This document shows positions 18,165 through 28,742 of a stretch of 64,000 nt of DNA, in pieces. Both the position numbers and the translations under genes were made by a program. The notes under the pieces were generated by a model, which ran no database searches, had not been told where the DNA came from, and was given only the letters and a program-made list of their open reading frames with translations. Location of the stretch: contig NZ_FOTK01000012.1 in the NCBI RefSeq assembly GCF_900114535.1, positions 86,334-150,333 on the forward strand, written 5' to 3'. The stretch comes from Methylobacterium pseudosasicola (GTDB lineage Bacteria; Pseudomonadota; Alphaproteobacteria; Rhizobiales; Beijerinckiaceae). Within the stretch, counting starts at the first letter, position 1. Every line of letters starts with the position of its first letter.

Positions 18165-18764
18165 GTGAGCCTCGGCCACGCACTGCGCCGGATCGTCGAG
18201 GAATACCCGCTCGCCCGGCTCGACCCGCCGGCCGGGCATCCCCTGGCGGCGATGATCCGGCGCAGTGCACCGGACGAGTTGCGCGGCGCCCTCGAAGCGA
18301 TCGACGGCCCGTTCCTGGTGAAGGGCAGCCCCGGGCGCGGCAGCAATTGGGCGGCGGTCCCCTGGCTCGCCGTGTTCGACCCAACGGTCACGACGAGCGC
18401 CACGCGCGGCTATTACCTCGTCTACCTGTTCCCCGCCCACCGTGAGGTTGTCCACCTGTCGCTGGCGCAGGGGACGGTGGCGGCCCTCCGCGAGCACGGG
18501 CCGCGGGCGGAAGCCTACCTCCGCACAAGCGGCGATGCGCTGCGGACCCGCCTCTCCGACTTCGCCGACAGGCTGCCGAATCGGTCCATCACCCTCGGCA
18601 GCGCGGGCGAATTGCCGGACGGCTACGAGGCGGCGCACATCCTCGGCCTCACCTACGAGCTCGCCGATCTCGGCGACGAGCGCCGCCTGCGGGCGGATCT
18701 CGCAGTCGGGGTGGCGGCTTATCGGGCGCTCAAGGCGCGGGGTGGTCTCTTAGGGCTGTCGTGA
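18165..18764 (+). CDS. Stand-alone protein resembling the MrcB N-terminal domain (DUF3578-like)
   Basis: The 199-residue product resembles the domain at the N-terminus of many McrB-type restriction proteins: KGSPGRGSNWAAVPWLAVFD at residues 53-72, YYLVYLFP at 83-90 and HLSLAQGT at about 97-104. No GTPase or nuclease domain is attached and no McrC-like gene is near. It starts at a GTG two nucleotides after the catalase-family stop, so it probably shares that transcript. Its 3' end overlaps the convergent EamA gene by 35 nt. The domain is known to read modified DNA in McrBC-type systems; a role for this single-domain form is unknown. Confidence 0.6.
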   Translation: MSLGHALRRIVEEYPLARLDPPAGHPLAAMIRRSAPDELRGALEAIDGPFLVKGSPGRGSNWAAVPWLAVFDPTVTTSATRGYYLVYLFPAHREVVHLSLAQGTVAALREHGPRAEAYLRTSGDALRTRLSDFADRLPNRSITLGSAGELPDGYEAAHILGLTYELADLGDERRLRADLAVGVAAYRALKARGGLLGLS

Positions 18765-19659
18765 TGATGGATGCGGGACGAGTGTCTCCGGCTCGCCGTT
18801 GCCGCAGCCAGGCCACGAGCACGTTGAGCGCGATCCCGAAGAAGATGAGCGCGGCGCCCGCGGCGTCGGCGATCTCGAACGGCTCGTCGAGAAGCCAGCG
18901 CGAGCTGGACAGGCCGATGATCGGGATCAGCAGGGCGAACGGCGTGACCGTGACGGCGGGATAGCGGCTCAGCAGCCGGTTCCAGAGCGCGAAGGCGAGC
19001 ATCGTGGTCGGATAGGCGATGAACAGAACCGCGCTCCAGGACCAAGCATCCGCTTTTTGGACTGCGGACGTGATCGCGTCGGGTCCTTCGACCACCAGCG
19101 ACAGGGCGAGGAGCGGCGGTGCCGCCACCAAGCTGCCCCAGACCATCAGGGCGAGCATATCAATCCGGCCCGCCGCCTTCACGACCACATTGGCGACGCC
19201 CCAGAACAGGGCCGCCCCAATGACGAGCAGAAACGGCCCCAAGAGCGCGTGCTGCCCTTGCCACACCGCGATGACGCCGACGCCGCAGCCGGCGATCAAC
19301 GCACTGAGCAGTTGGAGCCTGCTCGGACGCTCACCGAACACCAGGAAGGCGAGCCCGATCGTGAAGAAGACCTGCGTCTGGAGCACCAGCGAGGACAGGC
19401 CCGCCGGCATGCCGAGTGCCATGCCCAGAAACAGAAGGCCGAACTTCACGACGCCGAGACAGAGACCGAACGCGACGACGATGCGCACGGATGTCCGCGG
19501 CGGCTTCAAGATCAGGACGCCTGGGAAAGCCGCGAGCAGGAAGCGCAGGCCCGTCAAGAACAAGGGCGGAAAGGCCACGAGGGCAATCTTGATCGCCACG
19601 AAATTCAAGCCGAATATCGCGACCACCACGAGCGCGATGCATATGTCCGCTACCAGCAT
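18730..19659 (-). CDS. EamA/RhaT-family DMT exporter
   Basis: A 309-residue integral membrane protein with about ten hydrophobic helices in two EamA repeats; the first repeat starts at IALVVVAIFGLNFVAIK and the second at ALFWGVANVVVKAAGRID. The FGLNFVAIK segment is the usual start of O-acetylserine/cysteine-type EamA exporters (EamA, YdeD), which suggests amino-acid or metabolite efflux. The ATG at 19659 is preceded by GGGAG at 8 nt. It overlaps the convergent gene at its 3' end. Confidence 0.8.
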   Translation of the reverse strand: MLVADICIALVVVAIFGLNFVAIKIALVAFPPLFLTGLRFLLAAFPGVLILKPPRTSVRIVVAFGLCLGVVKFGLLFLGMALGMPAGLSSLVLQTQVFFTIGLAFLVFGERPSRLQLLSALIAGCGVGVIAVWQGQHALLGPFLLVIGAALFWGVANVVVKAAGRIDMLALMVWGSLVAAPPLLALSLVVEGPDAITSAVQKADAWSWSAVLFIAYPTTMLAFALWNRLLSRYPAVTVTPFALLIPIIGLSSSRWLLDEPFEIADAAGAALIFFGIALNVLVAWLRQRRAGDTRPASIITTALRDHPAP

Positions 19660-19887
19660 CCTGCATGCTCCCGGCTCTGCACGCATGTCCGTCAGCGACG
19701 GGACCGTGCGTGGTCAAGCTTGAGCGCGAGATGAGCCGTGTCCAGGTACAGTTCCGGCCGATCAGCTAAAATTGTCCGGCTTCTCGGACCAGACAGTTTG
19801 GCTCGGGAGACCGTTTTGGACTGAGTCTTCTATTTTAATGGAAGCATATTAGTCAATCTGAAGTGAAATGGTATTCTGAAATCTTCA

Positions 19888-20190
19888 ATGATAGCCAAAA
19901 ATTACTTTTGGGATGTCACAGAACATCTTGATACGCCCGAGCGCACCCCCCTCTATATCGAGGCCGTGCTCAAGGATGGCGATGCTGCGCTCATCGCTTC
20001 GACCATCGGCGACGTAGCGCGGGCGCGGGGCATGGCGCAGATCGCGGCCGAGACCGGCCGATCGCGCGAAAGCCTCTATCGAGCCTTATCCGAGAAAGAG
20101 AACCTGCAACTCGACACGCTGGTGGGCGTCCTCAAGGCGATCGGGCTGAGACTCAGCGTGCAGCCGATCGCCGGTTCGGAGCCGGCGTAG
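19888..20190 (+). CDS. Addiction-module antidote-like protein (HI1420 family), orphan
   Basis: The 100-residue protein matches the pattern of antidotes paired with HI1419-type RelE toxins: an N-terminal WDVTEHLDTPE and YIEAVLKDGD block, then a Cro/CI-type helix-turn-helix (GMAQIAAETGRSRESLYRALS) and a short C-terminal helix. The toxin gene normally lies directly upstream. Here the 228 bp upstream hold no such frame and are AT-richer than their surroundings. It may be a relict of a lost module or a transcription regulator on its own. Confidence 0.75.
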   Translation: MIAKNYFWDVTEHLDTPERTPLYIEAVLKDGDAALIASTIGDVARARGMAQIAAETGRSRESLYRALSEKENLQLDTLVGVLKAIGLRLSVQPIAGSEPA

Positions 20191-20249
20191 GGCCTCGCGC
20201 GGGAAGACGGTTTGTGCCCCCGGCGCTCCCGCGCTAGACGGGCCGCGTC

Positions 20250-21347
20250 ATGTCTCACAACTCGTTCGGCCACCTGTTCCGCGTTACGACCTTCGGCGAG
20301 AGCCACGGGGTCGCGCTCGGCTGCGTGGTCGATGGCTGTCCGCCCGGGCTGGCACTGGAGGCCGAGGAGATCCAGGCCGAGCTCGACCGCCGCAAGCCCG
20401 GCCAGTCGCGCTTCACCACCCAGCGCCGCGAGCCGGATCAGGTGAAGATCCTGTCGGGGGTGTTTTCCGACGACCGCACCGGCGGGCGCCAGTTCACCAC
20501 CGGCACGCCGATCGCCCTGATGATCGAGAACACCGACCAGCGCTCGAAGGACTATTCCGAGATCCGCGACAGCTACCGGCCGGGTCATGCGGACTACACC
20601 TACGATGCCAAATACGGCATCCGCGATTATCGCGGCGGCGGCCGGTCCTCCGCCCGGGAGACCGCGGCGCGGGTCGCCGCCGGCGCCGTGGCGCGCAAGG
20701 TGATTCCGGGCATCACCATCCGGGCGGCCCTGGTGCAAATGGGGCCGCACGCCATCGAGCGGTCGCGCTGGGATTGGGCCGAGGTCGGCAACAACCCGTT
20801 TTTCTGCCCGGACGCTGAGGCGGCTGCCCAGTACGAGACCTATCTCGACGCGATCCGCAAGGATGGCTCCTCCGTCGGCGCGGTGATCGAGGTGGTGGCC
20901 GAGGGCGTCCCGCCAGGCCTCGGCGCTCCGGTCTACGGCAAGCTCGACGCGGATCTCGCCGCCGCCATGATGTCGATCAATGCCGTGAAGGGCGTCGAGA
21001 TCGGCGACGGGTTCGCCGCCGCGGCCTTGCGGGGCGAGGACAATGCCGACGAGATGCGGGCCGGCAATGGCGGACGCCCGCGCTTTCTCGCCAACCACGC
21101 GGGCGGCATCCTCGGCGGCATCTCCAACGGCGAGCCGGTGGTCGTGCGCTTCGCCGTGAAGCCGACCTCCTCGATCCTGACCCCGCGCCGCTCGGTGACC
21201 CGCGACGGCACCGAGGTCGATCTCATCACCAAGGGCCGTCACGATCCCTGCGTCGGCATCCGCGCGGTGCCGGTGGCGGAGGCCATGATGGCCTGCGTGC
21301 TGGCCGATCACTATCTACGCCATCGCGGGCAGGTGGGAGCGGCCTGA
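20250..21347 (+). CDS. aroC: Chorismate synthase
   Basis: The enzyme makes chorismate from EPSP in the last common step of aromatic synthesis, with reduced FMN as cofactor. Family signatures are seen: [10 protein letters not shown] near the N-terminus (residues 12-21), [29 protein letters not shown] at about 110-138, and the C-terminal [17 protein letters not shown]. The 365-residue length and all landmarks are normal. It starts 60 nt after the orphan antidote gene. Confidence 0.97.
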   Translation: MSHNSFGHLFRVTTFGESHGVALGCVVDGCPPGLALEAEEIQAELDRRKPGQSRFTTQRREPDQVKILSGVFSDDRTGGRQFTTGTPIALMIENTDQRSKDYSEIRDSYRPGHADYTYDAKYGIRDYRGGGRSSARETAARVAAGAVARKVIPGITIRAALVQMGPHAIERSRWDWAEVGNNPFFCPDAEAAAQYETYLDAIRKDGSSVGAVIEVVAEGVPPGLGAPVYGKLDADLAAAMMSINAVKGVEIGDGFAAAALRGEDNADEMRAGNGGRPRFLANHAGGILGGISNGEPVVVRFAVKPTSSILTPRRSVTRDGTEVDLITKGRHDPCVGIRAVPVAEAMMACVLADHYLRHRGQVGAA

Positions 21348-21506
21348 TCCGCCGGGGCCGTGCCCGATCGCGCCGCGATCGGCTAAGCTCCGAGTCCGAA
21401 ACTTTCACAGGCTCGCGCGCGCCGGACCGGGATCCCTGTCGGCACCGCGGGAGCCAGACCTTTCCTCCCTTCGCGGGAGGGGAGATGCGAGACGAGAGAG
21501 CGATCC

Positions 21507-22583
21507 GTGCCCCATTGCACCGTCACCGAGGCCATCGCGGCCTTCGCCCGCGGCGAGATCGTGGTCGTTACCGACGATGACGATCGCGAGAACGAGGGCG
21601 ACCTCGTCGTCGCGGCCTCCCTCTGCACGCCGGAGAAGATGGCGTTCATCATCCGCAACACCTGCGGCATCGTCTGCGCGCCGATCACCCAGGACGAGGC
21701 GCGGCGGCTGCACCTCGACCCGATGGTGGCGTCGAACGATGCGCCGCTCGGCACCGCCTTCACGGTCACGGTCGACGTGAAGCACGGTCTGACCACCGGC
21801 ATCTCCGCAGAGCAGCGCTGCAACACGGTGCGGGCGCTCGCCAACGGCAATATGGGCGCCGGCGATTTCGTCCGCCCCGGCCACGTCTTCCCGCTGATCG
21901 CCCGCGACGGCGGCGTGCTGATGCGCTCGGGCCATACCGAAGCCGCCGTAGACCTGTGCAAGCTCGCCGAGCTGCCCCCCGTCGGCGTGATCTGCGAGCT
22001 CGCCAACGACGACGGCAACGTGATGAAGGGGCCGCAGATCGAGGCCTTCTCCGAGACGCATGGGCTGAAGCGCGTCTCGGTGGCCGACCTGATCGCCTAC
22101 CGGCAGGCCCGCGACCGGCTGGTCGAGCGGGTCGGGCATTTCACCGTCCAGTCCAACCACGGCGAGGTGACCGCCTACGCGTTCTCGACCCCGTTCGAGG
22201 CGATCCAGCAATTCGCCTTCGTGATGGGCGAGATCGGCGATGGCCGGGACGTGCTGGTGCGGCTGCACCGCTCCAATGTCGCCGCCGACGTGATCGGCGG
22301 CGGCAAGCAGATCGACGCGGTGCTCAAGCGCTTCGCATCCGCCGGCCGCGGGGTGCTGGTCTATCTGCGCGACGGCACCGCGGGTGTCCCGCTGAAGAGC
22401 ACCAAGGAGGAGGGGACGGAGGCCGTGCGCGCCCGCCAGTGGCGCGAGGTCGGCCTCGGCGCCCAGATCCTGCGCGACCTCGGCGTCGTCTCGATCCGTA
22501 ACCTGGCGACCTCGGCCCGCTCCTATGTCGGCCTCTCGGGCTTCGGCATCGAGCTTCTGGGCGACGAGCCGCTCGAGGGGTAA
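21507..22583 (+). CDS. ribB: 3,4-dihydroxy-2-butanone 4-phosphate synthase with inactive GTP cyclohydrolase II-like domain (RibBX type)
   Basis: The N-terminal half (about 1-200) is RibB: DDDDRENEGDLV, the SGHTEAAVDL region, and GVICELANDDG are the active-site blocks for making dihydroxybutanone phosphate from ribulose 5-phosphate. The C-terminal half (about 210-350) has the outline of RibA but lacks the three zinc-binding cysteines; the place of the C-x10-C-x-C region reads VLVRLHRSNVAADVIGGG. That domain cannot act as GTP cyclohydrolase II. Proteins of this form are described as RibBX in Proteobacteria. The start is a GTG at 21507. A separate ribA must exist elsewhere. Confidence 0.93.
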   Translation: MPHCTVTEAIAAFARGEIVVVTDDDDRENEGDLVVAASLCTPEKMAFIIRNTCGIVCAPITQDEARRLHLDPMVASNDAPLGTAFTVTVDVKHGLTTGISAEQRCNTVRALANGNMGAGDFVRPGHVFPLIARDGGVLMRSGHTEAAVDLCKLAELPPVGVICELANDDGNVMKGPQIEAFSETHGLKRVSVADLIAYRQARDRLVERVGHFTVQSNHGEVTAYAFSTPFEAIQQFAFVMGEIGDGRDVLVRLHRSNVAADVIGGGKQIDAVLKRFASAGRGVLVYLRDGTAGVPLKSTKEEGTEAVRARQWREVGLGAQILRDLGVVSIRNLATSARSYVGLSGFGIELLGDEPLEG

Positions 22584-22587
22584 CTCG

Positions 22588-23214
22588 TCAGGCCCGGCGC
22601 GCGACGGTCCAGACCGCCGCGCCCGCCATGATGGCGGCCGCGCTCCGGTTCAGCCGGGCGCGGAAGACCGGTTTCTGCAGCGAATCCCGCGCCCGGGCCG
22701 CCAGGGCGGCGTAGGGCGTCACCACCGCCGCCAGCACCAGCGCTGTCAGTCCGACGAGAACGCCGAAGTCGGCCGCCGTGACGGTCCTGAGGTCGACGAT
22801 CGTGGGCAGCACGGCGAGGTAGAACACGATCGTCTTCGGGTTGGCCAGGGTGACGGTGATCCCCGAGAGGAAGCTCGCGAACGGCCGATCCGCGGGGCCG
22901 CCCTCGATCCGATCGGTCTGTCCCGCCGAGCGCCACAAACGCACCGCCAGGTAAGCCAGATAGAGGCCGGCACAGAGCCGGACGACGACGAAGACTTCGC
23001 CCAACGTCTCCGCGATCAAGGCAAGCCCGAAGACTGCGGCGGACAGGAATATCAGATCCCCCAGGATCAGCCCCACCGAGAAGGCCATGGCGGCCCGGAA
23101 ACCCGAACTGAGCGCTCGCGCGACCAGAGCGATGATCCCCGGTCCCGGGACCGCCGCGGCGATGCCGAGCGCCAGCGCGTAGGTCAGAAAGCCGGCCAAC
23201 GTCATCGACCGCAT
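22588..23214 (-). CDS. LysE/RhtB-family amino acid exporter
   Basis: The 208-residue membrane protein has about six hydrophobic segments. The N-terminal AAVPGPGIIALVARAL block is the family signature, and NPKTIVFYLAVLP in the middle is the second conserved block. It probably exports an amino acid or a related metabolite. An alternative ATG lies 9 nt downstream (MTLAGFLTY). It is convergent with ribB, whose stop lies only 4 nt away. Confidence 0.85.
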   Translation of the reverse strand: MRSMTLAGFLTYALALGIAAAVPGPGIIALVARALSSGFRAAMAFSVGLILGDLIFLSAAVFGLALIAETLGEVFVVVRLCAGLYLAYLAVRLWRSAGQTDRIEGGPADRPFASFLSGITVTLANPKTIVFYLAVLPTIVDLRTVTAADFGVLVGLTALVLAAVVTPYAALAARARDSLQKPVFRARLNRSAAAIMAGAAVWTVARRA

Positions 23215-23365
23215 CCGAATCTGACCGAAGGCCCGACGCTCTCAAGCCGATGTATCCACGGGGGAAGACGCAGCGTTTCACGGGCGGCACGTGTCCGATC
23301 GATTCTGACCCCACCGATCATGCCGCTGATCGCACCGCCCGCAAGCCGAATCCGATCGCCGTGCA

Positions 23366-24295
23366 TCACCGCCCCATCAACGCGTCCACATGCGCGGAGA
23401 CGGATTTGGACAGCCCCTCCAGGCTGTAGCCGCCCTCCAGCACCGAGACGATCCGGCCGCCGGCGCAGCGCTCGGCCAGCTCCATCAGCTTGCGGGTCGC
23501 CCAGCCGAAATCTTCCGCTTCGAGCCGGAGGTTCGCCAGAGGGTCCAGGCGGTGAGCATCGAAACCCGCTGAGATCACGATCACATCGGGTCGAAACGTC
23601 TCCAAGCGCGACAGGATGCCGGCCTCGAACGCCTCGCGGAACACCTCGCCGTCGTCGTTGGGCCGCAGCGGCACGTTGACGATCGTGTCCTTCTCGCCCC
23701 GCTCGGAGGCGGCGCCGCTGCCCGGGAACAGCGGCATCTGGTGCGTCGAAGCGTAGAGCACGCTGGCGTCGTCCCAAAAAATGTCCTGGCTGCCATTGCC
23801 GTGGTGGACGTCCCAGTCGACCAAAGCGACGCGCTCGGCGCCGTGCTTCTCCCGGGCGTAGCGGGCCGCGATGGCGGCATGGTTGAACAGGCAGAAACCC
23901 ATGGACCGGGTCCGCTCCGCATGGTGGCCGGGTGGGCGCATCGCCACGAAGGCGTTGCGGCACTCGCCGGCCATGACCGCGTCGAGGGCGTGGTTGGCCC
24001 CGCCGATCGCCCGCAGCGTCGCCTCCAGGCTGCCGGCGGACAGGATCGTGTCGGCGTCGATCCCGACCATGCCGTGCTCCGGCACGGCGGCGATTAGCGC
24101 GTCCACGTAGTCGCGCGGATGCGCCAGGGTGGCGACCTCGATCTCCGCCCGCGGCGCGGCGACCCGCACCAGGCCGGCGAAGCGCTCGTCTTCCAGGGCG
24201 CGCTCGATCGCCCGCATCCGCGCCGGCCGCTCCGGATGCCCCTCGGGCACCTCGTGGTCGAAGCTCGCGGGATGGCTGACGTACAGGGTGGTCAC
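23366..24295 (-). CDS. Histone deacetylase/AcuC/AphA-family amidohydrolase
   Basis: These zinc enzymes remove acetyl groups from lysine or polyamines. The 309-residue protein shows HPERPARM near residue 20, the charge-relay and metal region GHHAERTRSMGFCLFN at about 135-150, the metal ligands in VDWDVHHGNGSQDIFW at about 170-185, the tyrosine-containing loop SAGFDAH, and VLEGGYSLEGL near the end. The GTG at 24295 is preceded by GGGAG 8 nt upstream; a much longer frame upstream has no signal. Substrate cannot be assigned. Confidence 0.88.
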   Translation of the reverse strand: MTTLYVSHPASFDHEVPEGHPERPARMRAIERALEDERFAGLVRVAAPRAEIEVATLAHPRDYVDALIAAVPEHGMVGIDADTILSAGSLEATLRAIGGANHALDAVMAGECRNAFVAMRPPGHHAERTRSMGFCLFNHAAIAARYAREKHGAERVALVDWDVHHGNGSQDIFWDDASVLYASTHQMPLFPGSGAASERGEKDTIVNVPLRPNDDGEVFREAFEAGILSRLETFRPDVIVISAGFDAHRLDPLANLRLEAEDFGWATRKLMELAERCAGGRIVSVLEGGYSLEGLSKSVSAHVDALMGR

Positions 24296-24477
24296 GACGG
24301 TCGCTCCCGGATGCGGTCCTGTCGCGCGCCTGCAACAGGAGCCGGCAATGTGCCATGGGCGGAACGCGCGGACTACGGCGGTGTGCCCGTCCTGATTATG
24401 GTTGCTCAAATCTTTCGCGGGACGATTCGCGACCGGGTGGCACGCCCGAGGCCCGGAATCCGTCCGAGGACAGCCGC

Positions 24478-25056
24478 ATGCGCATCATCCCGCTTATCGC
24501 CTGCGCCGTGTTGCTGGCTGGCTGCACGTTCAAAGCCGTGCCGGACCCAAAGATCTCGGCCCGCGACGCGGAGTTCATGGCCCTCGTGCCCGAGGCCGAG
24601 TTCGACCCGCACTTCGCCCGCTACCAGGTGAGCGACCCGACCGGGAAGCCCCCGGGCACGATCGTCGTCGAGACCAAGGAGCGGCAGCTCTATCTCGTTC
24701 TGCCGGACGGCAAGGCGATCCGCTACGGCGTGTCGGTGGGCGACGAGGCCTATGGCTGGACCGGCACCGCCACCGTCGACCGCAAGGCGGAATGGCCGGC
24801 CTGGAATCCGCCGGCCGAGATGATCAAGCGCTGGCCCCACGTCCACGCCATGCAGGGCGGCCCGATGAACCCCCTCGGTGCCCGTGCCCTCTACCTGGCG
24901 GATCACGGCAAGGACACGCTCTACCGGATCCACGGCACCAACGAGCCGGAGAAGATCGGGCAGGCGGTCTCCTCGGGCTGCATCCGCATGCGCAACATCG
25001 ACGTGGTGGACCTGTTCAACCGCGTGCCCGTGGGGGCCACGGTCATCGTCCGGTAA
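24478..25056 (+). CDS. L,D-transpeptidase lipoprotein (YkuD domain)
   Basis: The enzyme forms 3-3 crosslinks in peptidoglycan or attaches proteins to it. The 192-residue product has a lipoprotein signal with lipobox LLAGC (Cys at about residue 16), then a YkuD domain from about residue 60 (TIVVETKERQLYLV) to the end. The catalytic motif HGTNEP...SSGCIRMRN is intact, with Cys at about residue 169. The ATG at 24478 is set by the signal peptide. It lies alone, with unrelated neighbours. Confidence 0.92.
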   Translation: MRIIPLIACAVLLAGCTFKAVPDPKISARDAEFMALVPEAEFDPHFARYQVSDPTGKPPGTIVVETKERQLYLVLPDGKAIRYGVSVGDEAYGWTGTATVDRKAEWPAWNPPAEMIKRWPHVHAMQGGPMNPLGARALYLADHGKDTLYRIHGTNEPEKIGQAVSSGCIRMRNIDVVDLFNRVPVGATVIVR

Positions 25057-25218
25057 CGCAACTGATCAACGTCCCAATAAGCCTGCTTGCTCGGTCCGTG
25101 TTTACCTGAACTTCCGTTCAGATCTTGCCGTTAACTTCCGGCAGGGGTGCCGTCCCGTAAGTTCAAATCACACCGGGACAAGCACCGACCACAGCAAAGG
25201 TCGGAGGAGCAGGCAGCC

Positions 25219-25659
25219 ATGACCATGATCTCCGTTCAACAGTTCTGCAACCATGCCGTTTCGACGGGCACGATCAGCGCCGAGGACCTGCTGGTCCTCA
25301 AGCGCGAGGTGCTGCCGGAGGGGATCATGAGCCGCGACGAGGCGGACATGCTGATCGCCCTGGAGCGCGCGGTGATCGGCTCCGACGATTTCGCCGACTT
25401 CCTGGTCGCCTCGGTGGTCGACTTCGCCGTGTGGGGCCTGCGCCCGACCGGCTACATCGACCGCGAGGTCGCCGCCTGGCTCGCCGGCTCGCTCACCGGC
25501 CGCGACGGCCCGAGCCCGGTCGGCGCCCGGATCGCCATGGAGATCGTTCGCGAGGCGCAGGGCAGCGCCGAGGCCCTGATGGCCTTCGCCCTCGACGCCA
25601 ACCGTTGGACCCGCGAGGCGAGCCAAGCTCCGCGCGTCACCTTCGCCCTGGCGGCATGA
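25219..25659 (+). CDS. Conserved hypothetical protein, acidic, likely cytoplasmic
   Basis: A 146-residue protein with GGAGG 11 nt before its ATG (a second ATG six nt on is also possible). It contains an internal duplication-like pattern of LLVLKREVLPEGIMSRDEADMLIALE and VARIAMEIVREAQG helices and has no signal peptide or cysteine-rich site. The EGIMSRDEAD..IALERAV segment resembles tellurite-resistance-like or TerB-like helical proteins only in general outline, so no function is assigned. It is followed by pccA after 100 nt. Confidence 0.65.
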   Translation: MTMISVQQFCNHAVSTGTISAEDLLVLKREVLPEGIMSRDEADMLIALERAVIGSDDFADFLVASVVDFAVWGLRPTGYIDREVAAWLAGSLTGRDGPSPVGARIAMEIVREAQGSAEALMAFALDANRWTREASQAPRVTFALAA

Positions 25660-25759
25660 GCCTAAGACCAAGGCGCAGCTTCCGTCTGCGGCGCAACTGA
25701 TCTATCGGGACAGTCAAGCCGGTGTGCAATCCGGCGATCTCGAGAGCGATGCGCCAGCG

Positions 25760-27763
<2,004 letters not shown>

Positions 27764-27779
27764 TCGTCGCGCGTTCGTC

Positions 27780-28010
27780 GTGAGTGCGGTTCACAACGAG
27801 CAGACGAAGCTGCTGGCCACTGCGCTGAACAACATCGCGGTGGCCTACGTCGTCATCGGTTTTGTGACACCGATGACGGCTGCGAGTTTCGGGATCGCCA
27901 ACGCGCCTATCTTGCAACTCGACCGAGCGATCTTCACGGTGGTTTGGTTATGCACCGGCGCGGCACTACATTATGGTGCGAGGCGTTGCCTGCGGAGCCT
28001 GAAGCCATGA
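27780..28010 (+). CDS. Small two-helix membrane protein
   Basis: Starting from a GTG at 27780 the product has 76 residues with two hydrophobic segments (AVAYVVIGFVTPMTAA and FTVVWLCTGAALHY). Its stop codon overlaps the ATG of the next small gene in ATGA, which supports translation of both. No family is recognised. A TTG further upstream inside pccA is an alternative start. Codon use is less GC-biased than in pccA. Confidence 0.45.
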   Translation: MSAVHNEQTKLLATALNNIAVAYVVIGFVTPMTAASFGIANAPILQLDRAIFTVVWLCTGAALHYGARRCLRSLKP

Positions 28011-28129
28011 ACTACGATTGGCTTTTCATCACGTTCGGTATCCCGGCGATCACACTCGCCATGGCGTATGCAGCCGTCCGCGCGAATGAACGTTCGGCGC
28101 GCCGGCTCGATCATCCGCCCGGGGAGTGA
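28007..28129 (+). CDS. Very small single-helix membrane protein
   Basis: A 40-residue frame with one membrane helix (WLFITFGIPAITLAMAYAAV) and a basic tail. It begins in the ATGA overlap with the preceding small membrane protein. The pair may form a small membrane complex, but this is inference from coupling only. Confidence 0.4.
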   Translation: MNYDWLFITFGIPAITLAMAYAAVRANERSARRLDHPPGE

Positions 28130-28166
28130 TCCGTCTGGCGGCATCCCAGACGCATTCAACGCAAGC

Positions 28167-28598
28167 ATGCCCCTCTACTTCGCCTACGGCGCGAACATGG
28201 ATGCCGCCGCGATGGCCCTGCGCTGCCCGGTCTCGCGGCTGATCGGCGGTGGGCGGCTGCCGGGGCATCGCTTCATCATCATGCGCGAGGGCTACGCCTC
28301 GGTGGTTCGGGATTCCGCCCGCGCCGTCCATGGCGTCCTGTGGGAGCTGGCCCTCGACGACATCCCGGCCCTCGACCGCTACGAGGGCGTCGCCGGCGGC
28401 CTCTACGCCAAGGCGACGCTGCCGGTGACGACCGCCGGCGGGGTCAAGCGCGCCCTGATCTATCTCGGACGCTCCACCGCACCGGGCCGGCCGCGGCCGG
28501 GTTACCTCGACGCCGTGCTGGACGCCGCGCGTGCCGCGCAGCTGCCGCCCGCCTATATCCGCGAACTCAGTACCTGGATGCGTGGTCCGCCCGCCTGA
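28167..28598 (+). CDS. Gamma-glutamylcyclotransferase-like protein (GGCT/AIG2 fold)
   Basis: The 143-residue protein has the fold's substrate loop YFAYGANMDAAAM at residues 4-16 (YGSNL-type) and the general-acid glutamate in DRYEGVAGG at about residues 71-79. Members cleave gamma-glutamyl amines or dipeptides to 5-oxoproline, but substrates vary. The length fits the family. The ATG at 28167 is chosen from the motif position. Confidence 0.8.
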   Translation: MPLYFAYGANMDAAAMALRCPVSRLIGGGRLPGHRFIIMREGYASVVRDSARAVHGVLWELALDDIPALDRYEGVAGGLYAKATLPVTTAGGVKRALIYLGRSTAPGRPRPGYLDAVLDAARAAQLPPAYIRELSTWMRGPPA

Positions 28599-28742
28599 AC
28601 GCCCGGCAACTGGTACGCAACCTGCTTGCTCGCGATCGACCGGGGCGGCGACACCATCCTGCGCCCCGGCCAGCTGTCGTGATTGCGCAGCGTGCCATTC
28701 GGTCAACGGCGATCGGCGGCCGCGTGCGCGGGAGAGGTTTGC

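Noticed and set aside
18165..18764. Active McrBC-type restriction system
   Set aside because: Only the N-terminal reader-like domain is present; no GTPase or McrC nuclease is nearby.
25140..25190. tRNA-like T-arm (GTTCAAATC) before the hypothetical gene at 25.2 kb
   Set aside because: No anticodon arm or acceptor stem can be built around it.
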